From Candidatus Nanoarchaeia archaeon (GTDB taxonomy: Archaea; Nanobdellota; Nanobdellia; Woesearchaeales; WJIZ01): a stretch of 64,000 nucleotides of DNA. The position numbers were made by a program, and so were the translations under genes. Below the pieces are notes generated by a model. The model was not told where the DNA came from. It worked only from the letters and a program-made list of their open reading frames with translations, and did not search any database. Shown piece by piece: positions 1 to 8,796 of the stretch. The first letter of the stretch is position 1. Each line of letters begins with the position of its first letter. The DNA is taken from NCBI GenBank assembly GCA_028279765.1, contig JANQND010000019.1:1-64000 (forward strand). Direction: 5' to 3'.

Positions 1-831
1 TTGTGAGGCAACCTCTGCCAAGTCTCCTCCGATTGCTTCAAATTTCGTTATTCCGGAACCGTTGATAAGCTTAGCATATTCTTCAGGCTGGCCAAAGTAG
101 ACAAAAATTGGAAGCCCCTGACCTAAGGACTGCAAATCAATATGCTCGATGTCTGTGAGAATGCCCCAGTCCTTATCTAAGGATTTATATGCTCTTTGAG
201 TAATTTTCACAAGGTTTTCTTCAGGCTGGCTGGTAATTTTTTCTCCATCAAATTGATTGACCCATCGGATAGGGAAATGGCCCAGGAGAATCAGATTTTT
301 CTCACGCCTCAGATCCTCGCTTAATGAGTCCTTGTTTTTCTCATTCATGAAGTAAGGGGCAAGCCGCTCTTTAATAGCAAGAGGAGCAGCGGCAACTGCT
401 TCCATACCGAACCTCTCATCCAGAAGAATTGACCCTTCCATATCAGTAGTTTCCCAAAGCTGCTGCTGAAGGTCGTTGTAATCATCGAAATAGGTTAGCT
501 GAGGCTTTTCATATCCGTTTACTTTAAGAAAGGCCTGATAGTTTTTTACTACCGGCTTTTTTCGGGATTCAAGCAGAATGATTGATGCAGAGGTAGGAAG
601 AGTTTTTATCTTGAGCTCTGCATCACCAAGGTTCTCAAAGTACATGAATTCCCTTTGCAGAAGACCAGCGTATACAGACCCTAAATAGAGTTCTTTCCAT
701 CCCTTCGTGTTCGCAATAACTACTTCTTTCTCTACCTGTGCAGTAACCAGCAGGGCAAAGAGAGAGCAGCAGAATAAACAGAGCGTTATACAAACTATCA
801 GTCTCTTTTGAACCACTCTTTTTTTATTCAT
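1..831 (-). CDS. Exported surface protein, 3' end outside window
   Basis: This frame is open from the ATG at 831 to the window edge, so about 277 residues are visible and the C-terminus is missing. The first 30 or so residues form a signal peptide: basic start MNKKRVVQKR, then a hydrophobic stretch ending LLVTA. The following segment, VVIANTKGWKELYLGSVYAG, resembles the mature start of the neighbouring 881-2599 gene (ILANTQDWVDVYS), so the two are tandem paralogues. The 49-base gap suggests cotranscription from the upstream gene. It is probably an envelope or S-layer-associated protein. It is absent from the ORF track because its stop lies outside the window. Confidence 0.75.
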   Translation of the reverse strand, partial: MNKKRVVQKRLIVCITLCLFCCSLFALLVTAQVEKEVVIANTKGWKELYLGSVYAGLLQREFMYFENLGDAELKIKTLPTSASIILLESRKKPVVKNYQAFLKVNGYEKPQLTYFDDYNDLQQQLWETTDMEGSILLDERFGMEAVAAAPLAIKERLAPYFMNEKNKDSLSEDLRREKNLILLGHFPIRWVNQFDGEKITSQPEENLVKITQRAYKSLDKDWGILTDIEHIDLQSLGQGLPIFVYFGQPEEYAKLINGSGITKFEAIGGDLAEVASQ

Positions 832-880
832 TTTCTTAGTTTGCACTCTTTCAGCTATTTCATACGAAGAACAGGAATCC

Positions 881-2599
881 TCATGACTTCTTCTTTCTTT
901 TGCGTAAGTAGAATACTACACCTGCCACAATTACCACAAGCAGTATAGCCGCACCGACAGGCGACCCTTCTCCGGTCAGTCCTACGACCATCGCGGTTAT
1001 TCCGGCACCAAATGATGTTTCAACTTTGAATTCAGGAGTAAGAGAGAGTGTCTTCACCATTGCTGTAGGAGAGCTGCCATAAGTAATGACTACATTGAAT
1101 TTTTCATTCTCTTGTTGATCTATCTCGTCAAGTTCAACAGAGAGATACATTTTCTTGGTCTCTCCTGCTTTAATACTTCCTTCCTTTTGAAGGTCTTCTT
1201 CAAGCCCGCTTACAATGAGCCTCATGATTTTTGCTGAAAGATAGGTGTCCTTTTGCCCGTCATTAGTAAGTTCAATTCCTATTCTTTTAAGCGCAGGATA
1301 GTACGCGATATCATCAAGTTGAAGAGATAACCCCTCGGTGCTTATTTCCTCGATTTCAAGTTTCGTGCTAAAGGGAGGACCGAATCGGTTTTCCATTGTC
1401 AGAAATGAATCCAATTGCGAGGGCTCTGTCCCATAGGAAGTATAGAACTCTACCTGCGTATCATCAGAAATTTTATCCAAAGGAATTGTTACATCATATA
1501 CAACCGGTAACACTTCCTGAGGTCCCAGAAACTGCACCTCTTCATCAGATGCTGTGGCGATTTCCTCACCATTCGTGTTTATCGATAATGTGGTAAGCTC
1601 ATAGAGGCCTGCGCTTCCTATGTTATTAAAATAGACGGCGAGTTGTTTTGATTTTGGATTGTATGCTGCCCGGGTAACGGTGAGGCCAAGAGTTGGCTGG
1701 GGCATTTGGAACATATTGAGTGCATAGACTTTTCCGGAATTAGAAGAATCGCTTTGCCCGAATTTGACAAAGATACTAATTTCCTTGTTACTTCGTGACC
1801 GAATGGTTTCTCCCACAACAGAGAGCTTATTGCCCACTAAAACGACACTCTTAACATTGTTCTGCTGCAGAAAGTCGTAGGTATCATCCATAATCTTATT
1901 TGGGCCAGAGAGAAGGATGGGGTTCTTTGTGGTAAAGAATTCGGATTCAAGCACTGATCCATCAGTGAGCACTACATTATCAAGAGTATCAAAGCGCTTT
2001 GCTATTTCCTGGCTGTCCAGATAGATGTTATTGTTGTTGGTTGTCTCTGTGATAAAGGGATCTATTTGCTCAAGAATGTCTCTCTTAAAATTCCCGATTG
2101 CTAAAACACTGGGCGATCCCTGAATTTTTTGGACAACATCTCCTACATTTTCATCATCAACAATGAATACCCATGACCCGGTTTGTACGGCATAGGAGCC
2201 GATTGCAATAGCGAGCTTGAAATTTTCCCTGGCAATTAGGATATAGGGAACACCATCAGGCGCAAGATCAAGATTATAACTCTCAGTTTTTTGTTCATCT
2301 ATAATATCGTATCCTGCAGAGCTTAGCTGACCCCCTATATTTTTTATGAATGGCTGCGAGTCAGACTCATAAATCTCCAGTTGTGCTGCTGGGGGCACGA
2401 CCTTGGCGAGTGCTGCAATGGATTCCGACGTTGCAAATAGTGCGCGATCTCCGTTTTGATTTGCGTGCAAGAGTACACTATATACGTCAACCCAGTCCTG
2501 AGTGTTTGCTAAGATGATAGCATGCGCAGACGAAGCGCATAGAGATAGTAAGACACAGGCAACGAAAAGCGTAATTGTTTTCCTAAAGGAAGTAGTCAT
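881..2599 (-). CDS. Membrane-anchored surface protein, CWB2-like
   Basis: A 572-residue exported protein. It has an N-terminal signal peptide (about residues 1-27, ending SSAHA) and a C-terminal membrane anchor (GAAILLVVIVAGVVFYLR) followed by the basic tail KRKKKS, which gives an extracellular body and an inside tail. Around residues 220-265 the pattern KNPILLSGPNKIMDD then VKSVVLVGNKLSVVGETI resembles cell-wall-binding repeat 2 folds of archaeal S-layer-type proteins; this is a family-level guess. A good TATA box (TTTATATA on the minus strand, near 2661-2671) precedes it with an approximately 40-nt leader. It is likely the first gene of a unit with the paralogue at 1-831. Confidence 0.8.
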   Translation of the reverse strand: MTTSFRKTITLFVACVLLSLCASSAHAIILANTQDWVDVYSVLLHANQNGDRALFATSESIAALAKVVPPAAQLEIYESDSQPFIKNIGGQLSSAGYDIIDEQKTESYNLDLAPDGVPYILIARENFKLAIAIGSYAVQTGSWVFIVDDENVGDVVQKIQGSPSVLAIGNFKRDILEQIDPFITETTNNNNIYLDSQEIAKRFDTLDNVVLTDGSVLESEFFTTKNPILLSGPNKIMDDTYDFLQQNNVKSVVLVGNKLSVVGETIRSRSNKEISIFVKFGQSDSSNSGKVYALNMFQMPQPTLGLTVTRAAYNPKSKQLAVYFNNIGSAGLYELTTLSINTNGEEIATASDEEVQFLGPQEVLPVVYDVTIPLDKISDDTQVEFYTSYGTEPSQLDSFLTMENRFGPPFSTKLEIEEISTEGLSLQLDDIAYYPALKRIGIELTNDGQKDTYLSAKIMRLIVSGLEEDLQKEGSIKAGETKKMYLSVELDEIDQQENEKFNVVITYGSSPTAMVKTLSLTPEFKVETSFGAGITAMVVGLTGEGSPVGAAILLVVIVAGVVFYLRKRKKKS

Positions 2600-2761
2600 A
2601 TTGTTATCCCACCCACTATTACATACAAAAATAATTCTTATTCCTTTTCTTTTTTTCCGTTATATATAAATGTTTTTATTAAGGATAATTTATTTTAGTT
2701 TTTTCCCTTCTTTTTGTTTTGACGGATAACTTTTCAACAAAGAGAGAGAGTTTAATAAATT

Positions 2762-2818
2762 AAAGACGATAAAAAGAAAAAATAAAGGGAAGAGAGAAAA
2801 AGAAAGAAAGAAAGAAAT
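2762..2818 (-). terminator. Pyrimidine-rich probable terminator
   Basis: Directly downstream of the 2851-3540 gene, the minus strand is almost pure pyrimidine with repeated TTTC units and T-runs. Archaeal RNA polymerase terminates at such U-rich tracts without needing a hairpin. Assignment is by position and composition only. Confidence 0.4.
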
Positions 2819-2850
2819 GAACCTACTGATGTAGATTCTGTTTCAGTCAA

Positions 2851-3540
2851 TTAAGGGAGTTCCAGATAAAAATTGTATGTTGTCGTTGCGCTGCTGGCTG
2901 CAGGAGCGAGTATCTGATAATCTACCTGCTGACCGGTTTTGAACGAGGTTGTGTTCTGGATTGCCATGCCTGCCCATACGTTCACATCTCCTGTAGAGTC
3001 TGCAAGGGAATAGGTTTCCAAGGAACCAGAAGACCCTCCCTGATAGGTCGTTGTAAATGGTGTGCTAGCAATTGGACCCAGCCCGGCACTCTGGAATGCT
3101 TTCGTAGATGAAAATGTGTTGTTGTAACCATCTGTATTTGATGTGGCAACGGCTGCTGGTGCAAGTGCCTGGCTTCCAGCCTGCAATCCTGCCCAGTTGC
3201 TGATGGTGCCATTTGCTGCATATACTACTGAGTTAGTGAGATTTGATACTGTCCATTGGTAGAATACATTGCTTGAAGCATCTGCAAGCTGCAGTCCTCC
3301 GGTAATAAAACCATAGAAACCTGCCCAGTTGCTGGTGATTTGTGTTCCCGTAACGTTGACAAGGGTCACATTTCCTCCAGTAGTATCGACGGTACCGGAA
3401 GCAGATCCTGAGCCGGACTCAGATGCTCCGACCGTCACTACTCCTCCAGTAGGATCAGCATAGGCAATAGAAGCTAGAGATATTGCCATTGCCATAACTG
3501 CTGCTAATATTAATTGTTTTTTCGTGTTCATTTTCATCAT
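2851..3540 (-). CDS. Secreted surface protein, paralogue of 3665-4333
   Basis: 229 residues with a signal peptide (about 1-28, ending ASIAYA). The mature part is rich in Gly, Ser, Thr, Ala and Asn, with almost no charge and no cysteine, typical of abundant extracellular or S-layer/fibre proteins. It shares an architecture with the next gene: a GGNVTLVNV/AGNVTQANL strand, WAGFYGFITG versus WSGLLGNVSG, GLQLADASSNVFYQWT versus SIQLGDGSSNVLFTWT, and a C-terminal YNFYLELP versus WNLYAELV. NxS/T sequons are frequent, so N-glycosylation is plausible. The ATG is preceded by TGAGGT, a Shine-Dalgarno-like site. Function is unknown beyond cell surface. Confidence 0.8.
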   Translation of the reverse strand: MMKMNTKKQLILAAVMAMAISLASIAYADPTGGVVTVGASESGSGSASGTVDTTGGNVTLVNVTGTQITSNWAGFYGFITGGLQLADASSNVFYQWTVSNLTNSVVYAANGTISNWAGLQAGSQALAPAAVATSNTDGYNNTFSSTKAFQSAGLGPIASTPFTTTYQGGSSGSLETYSLADSTGDVNVWAGMAIQNTTSFKTGQQVDYQILAPAASSATTTYNFYLELP

Positions 3541-3664
3541 TTTTTACCTCAGTTTTTGTTATTTGTGATGTAATGATCGTGATCGGTTTTTTCTTGTTCT
3601 TTCTTTCTTGGTGTTTTCCCGGGGAAAACAACAACAAAATAAAAAATATAAAAAATGAGCTTTC

Positions 3665-4333
3665 TTAGACAAGCTCAGCATATAGGTTCCAGGTTGTTGC
3701 AGTAGTATCTCCTGCGGTTCCGTCTTCCGGAATAATCATTTGATAATCTACTGTTGTTCCACTATAACTGGTTCCTGCACTCTCTACCCTTCCTGCGAAA
3801 ACAACATTCGTTGTATCCCATAGAGAATAGGTCTTCCACGTAGTTGCACCGCTGCTCAAAGTAGTTGCAAAGTCGGAACTCAAAGTGAAGATACCTGACC
3901 CAATGCTCTCTGATCCTCCAGTAAAGGTAAGAGAATAGTTGTCACTTCCCGTCGCAAGATGAGTGTATACACCTTCTACATTTGCCTGAGAGGCGTCAGC
4001 GAGTGAACCCCAAGTTGGGCTTGCTTCACTTGCATATACTAATCTACCGGATCCCGTCCAAGTGAACAGAACATTACTGCTTCCGTCCCCTAGCTGGATT
4101 GATCCTGAAACATTTCCCAGCAGACCAGACCATCGATAGGTAGACATGTTTGCTTCAAGGTTAGCTTGAGTTACATTTCCTGCTTCAATACTTACTGTTC
4201 CAGCAGATCCTGCTGAAAACTCTCCTAAATCCTGAGAGCTTGTGACTGTTGCGCCGCCTGGTTCCGCTGCATATACAGCATACATGGAAACAAGCGTAAC
4301 AATGAGAGCCACCATCATCGTTTTCGTTTTCAT
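3665..4333 (-). CDS. Secreted surface protein, paralogue of 2851-3540
   Basis: 222 residues with a signal peptide (about 1-22, ending MYAVYA), then a beta-rich, low-charge mature domain that aligns end to end with the 2851-3540 product, so the pair arose by tandem duplication. The gene has an unusually clear expression signal for this window: a TATA box, an untranslated leader of about 65 nt and a strong Shine-Dalgarno site. Most neighbours instead look leaderless. This suggests high expression, as expected for an envelope structural protein. No enzymatic motif is visible. Confidence 0.8.
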   Translation of the reverse strand: MKTKTMMVALIVTLVSMYAVYAAEPGGATVTSSQDLGEFSAGSAGTVSIEAGNVTQANLEANMSTYRWSGLLGNVSGSIQLGDGSSNVLFTWTGSGRLVYASEASPTWGSLADASQANVEGVYTHLATGSDNYSLTFTGGSESIGSGIFTLSSDFATTLSSGATTWKTYSLWDTTNVVFAGRVESAGTSYSGTTVDYQMIIPEDGTAGDTTATTWNLYAELV

Positions 4334-4343
4334 TTTCTAATAG

Positions 4344-4351
4344 TCACCTCC
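4344..4351 (-). promoter_or_regulatory. Strong Shine-Dalgarno site
   Basis: GGAGGTGA on the minus strand lies 10 nt before the ATG at 4333 and decides that start. Confidence 0.7.
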
Positions 4352-4422
4352 GGTTATACATGTCCCTACAAACCTCTGTAAGTATAGACATTTGTACCTT
4401 AGTCTAATTTCTTTGAATCGCT

Positions 4423-4435
4423 AGTATATATACTT
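4423..4435 (-). promoter_or_regulatory. TATA box for surface protein gene
   Basis: The minus strand reads AAGTATATATACT. The predicted transcript start is near 4400, giving a leader of about 65 nt. The rest of the 4334-4677 gap is AT-rich and shows no further gene. Confidence 0.55.
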
Positions 4436-4677
4436 TTCCATTTGGGATAAATTATCTTAATTAATATCCTTTATTTATAGTCGAAAAAGCTGGTTTGGAT
4501 AAGTAATTATTTCTCTTACCTTTTTTCTATTTTTATGGATAAATAACCTCTTATTCCCTGATAATTGAAGTGGAGTTTTCTTAACGATGTTCTTGCTCCA
4601 TGCCTGGCAGCTGCTATATGCTATTGTTTAAATCAAAGAAATTTCTGAGAATTAGGCGCTGAAGGCTTCTCCCTTAT

Positions 4678-5337
4678 CTAGTAGAGGATTCCTATAACTA
4701 CTGCTGAAATATTGTCAAAACGGATTATGACATCATCCTCAAAGAGATTATTGTCGCCCTTTGTTATATAGTACATTCCCTGCTCATCCTGCCCGATCTT
4801 TGCAACCCGGTGGACAACGTTAAGCATTTCATGCTGATATACTAAGATATCACCAACGGTGATGTCTGTTTCATCCTGGGGCTTTGCAGTAAGAATTGTT
4901 GCACCTTCGTCTAAAAGCGGGTCCATGGAATTCGTGTCGAAGATGTAGTATTTTTCTACGCCTTTGACATCAAGAACAACGCGTGATTGCTGGATTTGGA
5001 TCTGATCCTCTGATACCCAGTCTTTAGGGCTGGGATGCTCCACTTCCTTTGATTCCTCAGAGGGATGAGAAGGAGGAGAGAGCTTTTGCCGCGTTTGGTT
5101 CCCCAACTCTTCAGAGAGTTCCAGGACCTGTTCTGAGATTTGCTCATGCTCCCTTCCCAGATCAATGTTTTGCTGCAAAATGTCCTGATCCAACTCTTCT
5201 GCTTCGATGATCTGTTCCTGCAGCCTGAGGAATTCATCAAGATCTTCTGTCGAGGGTTCCTGAGAAGGAGAAGAGGGTGTGCATGAAAAAACCAATAGTG
5301 AGGCAGCAAGCAATGATACGAGCATGGTTCTTCTCAT
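4678..5337 (-). CDS. Lipoprotein with signal-peptidase-I-like (S26) domain
   Basis: 219 residues. Residues 1-19 form a lipoprotein-type signal (hydrophobic stretch, then VFSC, Cys19). Residues 30-85 are a Glu/Gln-rich helix, probably coiled coil. Residues about 125-219 match the S24/S26 peptidase fold of ER/archaeal type: NSMDP (Ser137), VGDILVY, VVHRV (His176) and TKGDNN (Asp195), so the residues expected for a Ser-His signal peptidase appear present. Normal signal peptidases are held by transmembrane helices; an acyl-anchored version behind a coiled coil is unusual. Its ATG overlaps the stop of the Cache-HAMP gene (ATGA), so the two are translationally coupled and probably work together. 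Confidence 0.75.
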   Translation of the reverse strand: MRRTMLVSLLAASLLVFSCTPSSPSQEPSTEDLDEFLRLQEQIIEAEELDQDILQQNIDLGREHEQISEQVLELSEELGNQTRQKLSPPSHPSEESKEVEHPSPKDWVSEDQIQIQQSRVVLDVKGVEKYYIFDTNSMDPLLDEGATILTAKPQDETDITVGDILVYQHEMLNVVHRVAKIGQDEQGMYYITKGDNNLFEDDVIIRFDNISAVVIGILY

Positions 5338-6593
5338 TTTTCATCCTGCTCTTGATTATGGGTCTTCTTGAATTCATCGATAAATTTTCTTTGTTCCAAC
5401 GCTATTTCCTGCCTGATATGCCTTACTAAGATATTAAACGAATGCGCGACCTTATTTATCTCATCAAAGGATTTCACTTCAATATCCTCTTCAAGATTTC
5501 CCTGATAGGCTTCAATGATAGCATTTGTCAGTTTCTGCAGGGGCCTTGTCAGACTGCGCGAGACGAGAAGAGATATTATAAGAGAAAACCCGAGTGTGGC
5601 AATGAAGTTAATGAGAAAAAGATACTGCTGCTCTTTTTTGCTGTACAAGTGAATAGATTGCTGATAATTCTGGTCAGACATACCAAAGCCTATCGCACCA
5701 ATGACTTCAGACTTATAATTTTTTAGCGGTGTGTAAATTCCGTATCCCCAGCTGTCAACGACCCATAACCTGCCGTGAAATACCTGCCCTTTTTCGATCG
5801 TTTCTTCAACTGCAATCTTTGAGAGCACAGTTCCTACAAATCGAACATCCTTTTGAGTTTTTATTGTCGTTGATATCCTTACATCATTTTGAAAGATGGA
5901 TGCTCCGAACCCTGTTAATTCATCGACCTCATCAGGGAGGGAATGATCCCTGTTCAGAACGTCCACCAAAACAAGCGCTCCTTTTGTTTCTCCCTTGATA
6001 GAGAGAGGGACAACGGCAACCAGGGCAAGGGCATCATTGTGGTAGACCACTTCCTCGACTTTTTTTTCGTAAGGGAGAGGAATTCTTCTGGTGCGCGCCT
6101 GAAGGTATAGCTCTTCGCTTTCCTGTTTTAATTCATCCTGCGGAACGATCGCTGTGGAGGCTAACGGAAGGGAGCTTTCCAGTGCGTACTTTACAATGCC
6201 ATCAAGTAGTAGCCGGCCTCCGTTTTTCTGTATGTCCGGGCGGATAAAGACATTCGTGTCCTCGTCTACAATTATCGCAATGTCAATGTCCTGCGCATCC
6301 TGCATGCTTTGCAGCTTTTTGCTCAGCTTAGGATCCTGAAACATAAGCTCCTCCTCAACTCCCAGCACACCTGCAATTTGAATCCCTCTTTTGAGTAGTG
6401 CGTCGAGCTTAGAGTTGTAGAGATTCTCGATCATTGAGGATTGCTTGAGCAGGTTTTGTTCACTTACTGCCTGTACCCGCTCATCAATGTTCTGCATAGC
6501 AAGAAATGAGAGAATGAATAAGCACAGGGAAATCGCAAAGAAGACAACTATGAATACATACAATTTAAAGCTCTTGAGGAATTTTAGTGTCAT
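5334..6593 (-). CDS. Cache-HAMP membrane receptor without output domain
   Basis: 419 residues. A first membrane helix (about 11-32) is followed by a large extracellular region of Cache type (about 35-320, with GYGIYTPLKN and IGAIGFGMS as in chemoreceptor sensors). A second helix (about 328-350) leads into a HAMP linker (SRSLTRPLQKLTNAI). The protein then ends in a short helix. No methyl-accepting, histidine kinase or cyclase domain follows, so the usual output module is missing. The partner gene (4678-5337) overlaps by 4 nt. It may signal through a separate protein, or act as a sensory scaffold. Confidence 0.8.
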   Translation of the reverse strand: MTLKFLKSFKLYVFIVVFFAISLCLFILSFLAMQNIDERVQAVSEQNLLKQSSMIENLYNSKLDALLKRGIQIAGVLGVEEELMFQDPKLSKKLQSMQDAQDIDIAIIVDEDTNVFIRPDIQKNGGRLLLDGIVKYALESSLPLASTAIVPQDELKQESEELYLQARTRRIPLPYEKKVEEVVYHNDALALVAVVPLSIKGETKGALVLVDVLNRDHSLPDEVDELTGFGASIFQNDVRISTTIKTQKDVRFVGTVLSKIAVEETIEKGQVFHGRLWVVDSWGYGIYTPLKNYKSEVIGAIGFGMSDQNYQQSIHLYSKKEQQYLFLINFIATLGFSLIISLLVSRSLTRPLQKLTNAIIEAYQGNLEEDIEVKSFDEINKVAHSFNILVRHIRQEIALEQRKFIDEFKKTHNQEQDEK

Positions 6594-6725
6594 GATCTCC
6601 GCTCAAATGTGCAAAAAAATATCATTTTTACTATATTAGTAGCCCTTTTGGATAAACAAACTTAAAAAAGTTGCGGATTATTTGTTGAAAGAAGCATATT
6701 AGGGATGATTTTGTACGGTTCAAAG

Positions 6726-6736
6726 CTTTTATAAAG
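6726..6736 (+). promoter_or_regulatory. TATA box, leaderless promoter
   Basis: CTTTTATAAAG is centred about 27 nt before the ATG at 6759, so transcription should start at or next to the start codon. Confidence 0.6.
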
Positions 6737-6758
6737 GTCACTCTTATCACCTGATCAG

Positions 6759-7805
6759 ATGAAGGGCCTTACAGAAAAAGAATTGCAGGATATTCGTGAT
6801 GAACTCTCAACTTCAAAACGACCCATCTTCTTATTTGATGATGATGCCGATGGAGTAACCAGCTTTTTGCTGTTGTATCGGTTTATTAAAGAAGGTAAAG
6901 GTGTAATTATCAAGAGCAGGCCGCTCATTGATACAAAATTCGTTAAGAGCGTGATTGATTATGATGCCGATAAAGTATTCATTCTCGACATTGCTACTAT
7001 GGAACAAGATTTTGTAGATCAAGTAAAGCGCCCTGTGGTCTGGATTGATCATCACGGAGTTCAGGATCTGCAAAAAGTAAAATATTTCAATCCGCGTGTG
7101 CATGTCAGCGACGTAGTGTATCCGACATCTAACCTCTGCTATGATGTAGTGGAAGATGATTTGTGGCTTGCAATGTGCGGATGCATTGGAGACTGGATGA
7201 TCCCTCATTTTAAGGATGAGTTTTGTGAGAAGTATCCCGATTTAATGGATCCTGCTATCACTCATCCAGGGGAGGTTCTTTTTGATACAGAGCTTGGAAA
7301 GCTTGTTCGTATTCTTGGGTTTAATCTCAAGGGGTCTACCAGGGATGCGATGAAGTCTGTCAAGGTTCTTACCCGAGTTAACAGCCCGTATGAAATTCTG
7401 CGACAGGAAAGCCCTCAAGGAAAATTTATTTTCAAGCGATATGAGCAAGTAAATAAGGAATATAGTGCGCTTCTTGCAGATGTGAAAAAGCAAGTGAAAG
7501 AAGAAGACAAGTTTTTGGTGTATAGGTACCAGGAAGATAAGATGAGTTTCACCAGCGACCTTTCTAATGAATTACTTTATCGATATCCAGAGAAAATTAT
7601 TATTATAGCTAGGGAAAAATCAGGTGAGATGCGCATGAGTCTTCGCTCTTCAAAGCTGATCATTCCCCCTCTTCTTGAGAAAGCGCTTGTAGGTATTGAA
7701 GGATATGGCGGGGGGCACGAACATGCCTGCGGCTGCTGTGTGAAGAAAGAGCAGTTCGATGAATTTCTATCCCATTTTGAGCAAGAGATTGAAAAGGAAG
7801 AGTGA
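6759..7805 (+). CDS. DHH-family phosphoesterase (RecJ-like)
   Basis: 348 residues with the DHH superfamily metal motifs: FDDDADGVTS (about residues 27-36), DIATM (about 77) and WIDHHG (about 95). A C-terminal DHHA1-type region contains GYGGGHEHACGC. Relatives hydrolyse phosphodiester bonds in single-stranded DNA, oligonucleotides or small cyclic nucleotides, and in archaea some pair with GINS/Cdc45. The substrate here cannot be told from sequence. The ATG is fixed by a TATA box 27 nt upstream. Confidence 0.8.
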   Translation: MKGLTEKELQDIRDELSTSKRPIFLFDDDADGVTSFLLLYRFIKEGKGVIIKSRPLIDTKFVKSVIDYDADKVFILDIATMEQDFVDQVKRPVVWIDHHGVQDLQKVKYFNPRVHVSDVVYPTSNLCYDVVEDDLWLAMCGCIGDWMIPHFKDEFCEKYPDLMDPAITHPGEVLFDTELGKLVRILGFNLKGSTRDAMKSVKVLTRVNSPYEILRQESPQGKFIFKRYEQVNKEYSALLADVKKQVKEEDKFLVYRYQEDKMSFTSDLSNELLYRYPEKIIIIAREKSGEMRMSLRSSKLIIPPLLEKALVGIEGYGGGHEHACGCCVKKEQFDEFLSHFEQEIEKEE

Positions 7806-7873
7806 GTGGGACTTCCGATCACTACTTATTAAAGATAATAAATATTTTAATAGGCAGAAGGGAATGCACTTCT

Positions 7874-8761
7874 ATGGATGAGCGGATTCTCACATATATT
7901 TCTGATTCCCTTGCTAAAGGCTACACTGAGACACAGGTTCGCCAGGCCCTGCAAAGTAGGGGATGGAAAGAGGAAGATATTAACACTGCTCTCTTTTTGG
8001 CGATGAACCAGCCGCCTATAGGCGATGAGTCGGTTCCTCAGCAAACAGAACCTACCGCAATGCAGAACAATGATAGTAATGAGTTGAGTAATATCAGCGA
8101 TTCTTTTTCAAATCACGTATCTGATCAGAAGCTTTCATTCTCTGATAGGATTCTTACGATTACCAAAAACCCGAAAGAATTTTTTAGAAATATTGAGGCG
8201 TATAGCCTAGTGGATGGCTTGGTGTTCAACCTTATTCTCCTTACTATTCCGCTCGTTAGTGTGCTGGGATTTGTGTTTTTCTCCGTTCAGGGAGGATCCG
8301 GGCTGGAGTCTTTGATTTTGCTCCTCTTTAGCGTAATCTTTGCTGCAGTGAGCCTGGTAATGATCGTTATAACTATTCCTTTGCAATTTTTGCTTGCCTT
8401 CCTTGCAAAACTTGTCTTCAGCTGGTTTGGTGCAAAGACATCGTACAAGAATATGTATAATATATTTGCATTTTCTGCAGCCCCTATGATTCTGAGCTAT
8501 GTCTTTTATCTGGTTCCCTACGTAGGCCCGGTACTCTCTACTGTACTTAGTGTATGGTCAATTGTTGTTTTATTTATAGGCCTTACAGAGCATTTTGATC
8601 TTTCCTTGGGAAAAGTACTGGGAGCATTGGTTGTGTTCTTCTTCTTAGTTGGAATTCTTTTCGGAGCTATTCTATTGCTTATTTTGGTTGCTGGAGTAGG
8701 TGCTTTTGCTGCTCTTATTGGTTCAGGCAGTGGGCTCGAGGCGATCAACAGCACTGTTTAA
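7874..8761 (+). CDS. Yip1-like membrane protein with N-terminal helical domain
   Basis: 295 residues from the ATG at 7874. The ORF track begins at a GTG (7802), but an AT-rich TATA-like element near 7837-7851 sits about 29 nt before 7874 and favours the shorter form. Residues 1-40 are a small three-helix, UBA-like unit (YISDSLAKGYTETQVRQAL then SRGWKEEDINTAL) that also occurs in the 25339 and 51670 genes. Residues about 85-290 contain about five membrane helices of Yip1 type, starting after the pre-helix ITKNPKEFFRNIE. Function is unknown; Yip1 proteins act in membrane organisation. Confidence 0.7.
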   Translation: MDERILTYISDSLAKGYTETQVRQALQSRGWKEEDINTALFLAMNQPPIGDESVPQQTEPTAMQNNDSNELSNISDSFSNHVSDQKLSFSDRILTITKNPKEFFRNIEAYSLVDGLVFNLILLTIPLVSVLGFVFFSVQGGSGLESLILLLFSVIFAAVSLVMIVITIPLQFLLAFLAKLVFSWFGAKTSYKNMYNIFAFSAAPMILSYVFYLVPYVGPVLSTVLSVWSIVVLFIGLTEHFDLSLGKVLGALVVFFFLVGILFGAILLLILVAGVGAFAALIGSGSGLEAINSTV

Positions 8762-8796
8762 CATTGGTCGCGCAGGAAAGAAGATATAAGTGTTAT

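Noticed and set aside
7802-7873. GTG start for the Yip1-like gene
   Set aside because: It overlaps the DHH gene end, and the intervening codons include the TATA-like element of the ATG at 7874.
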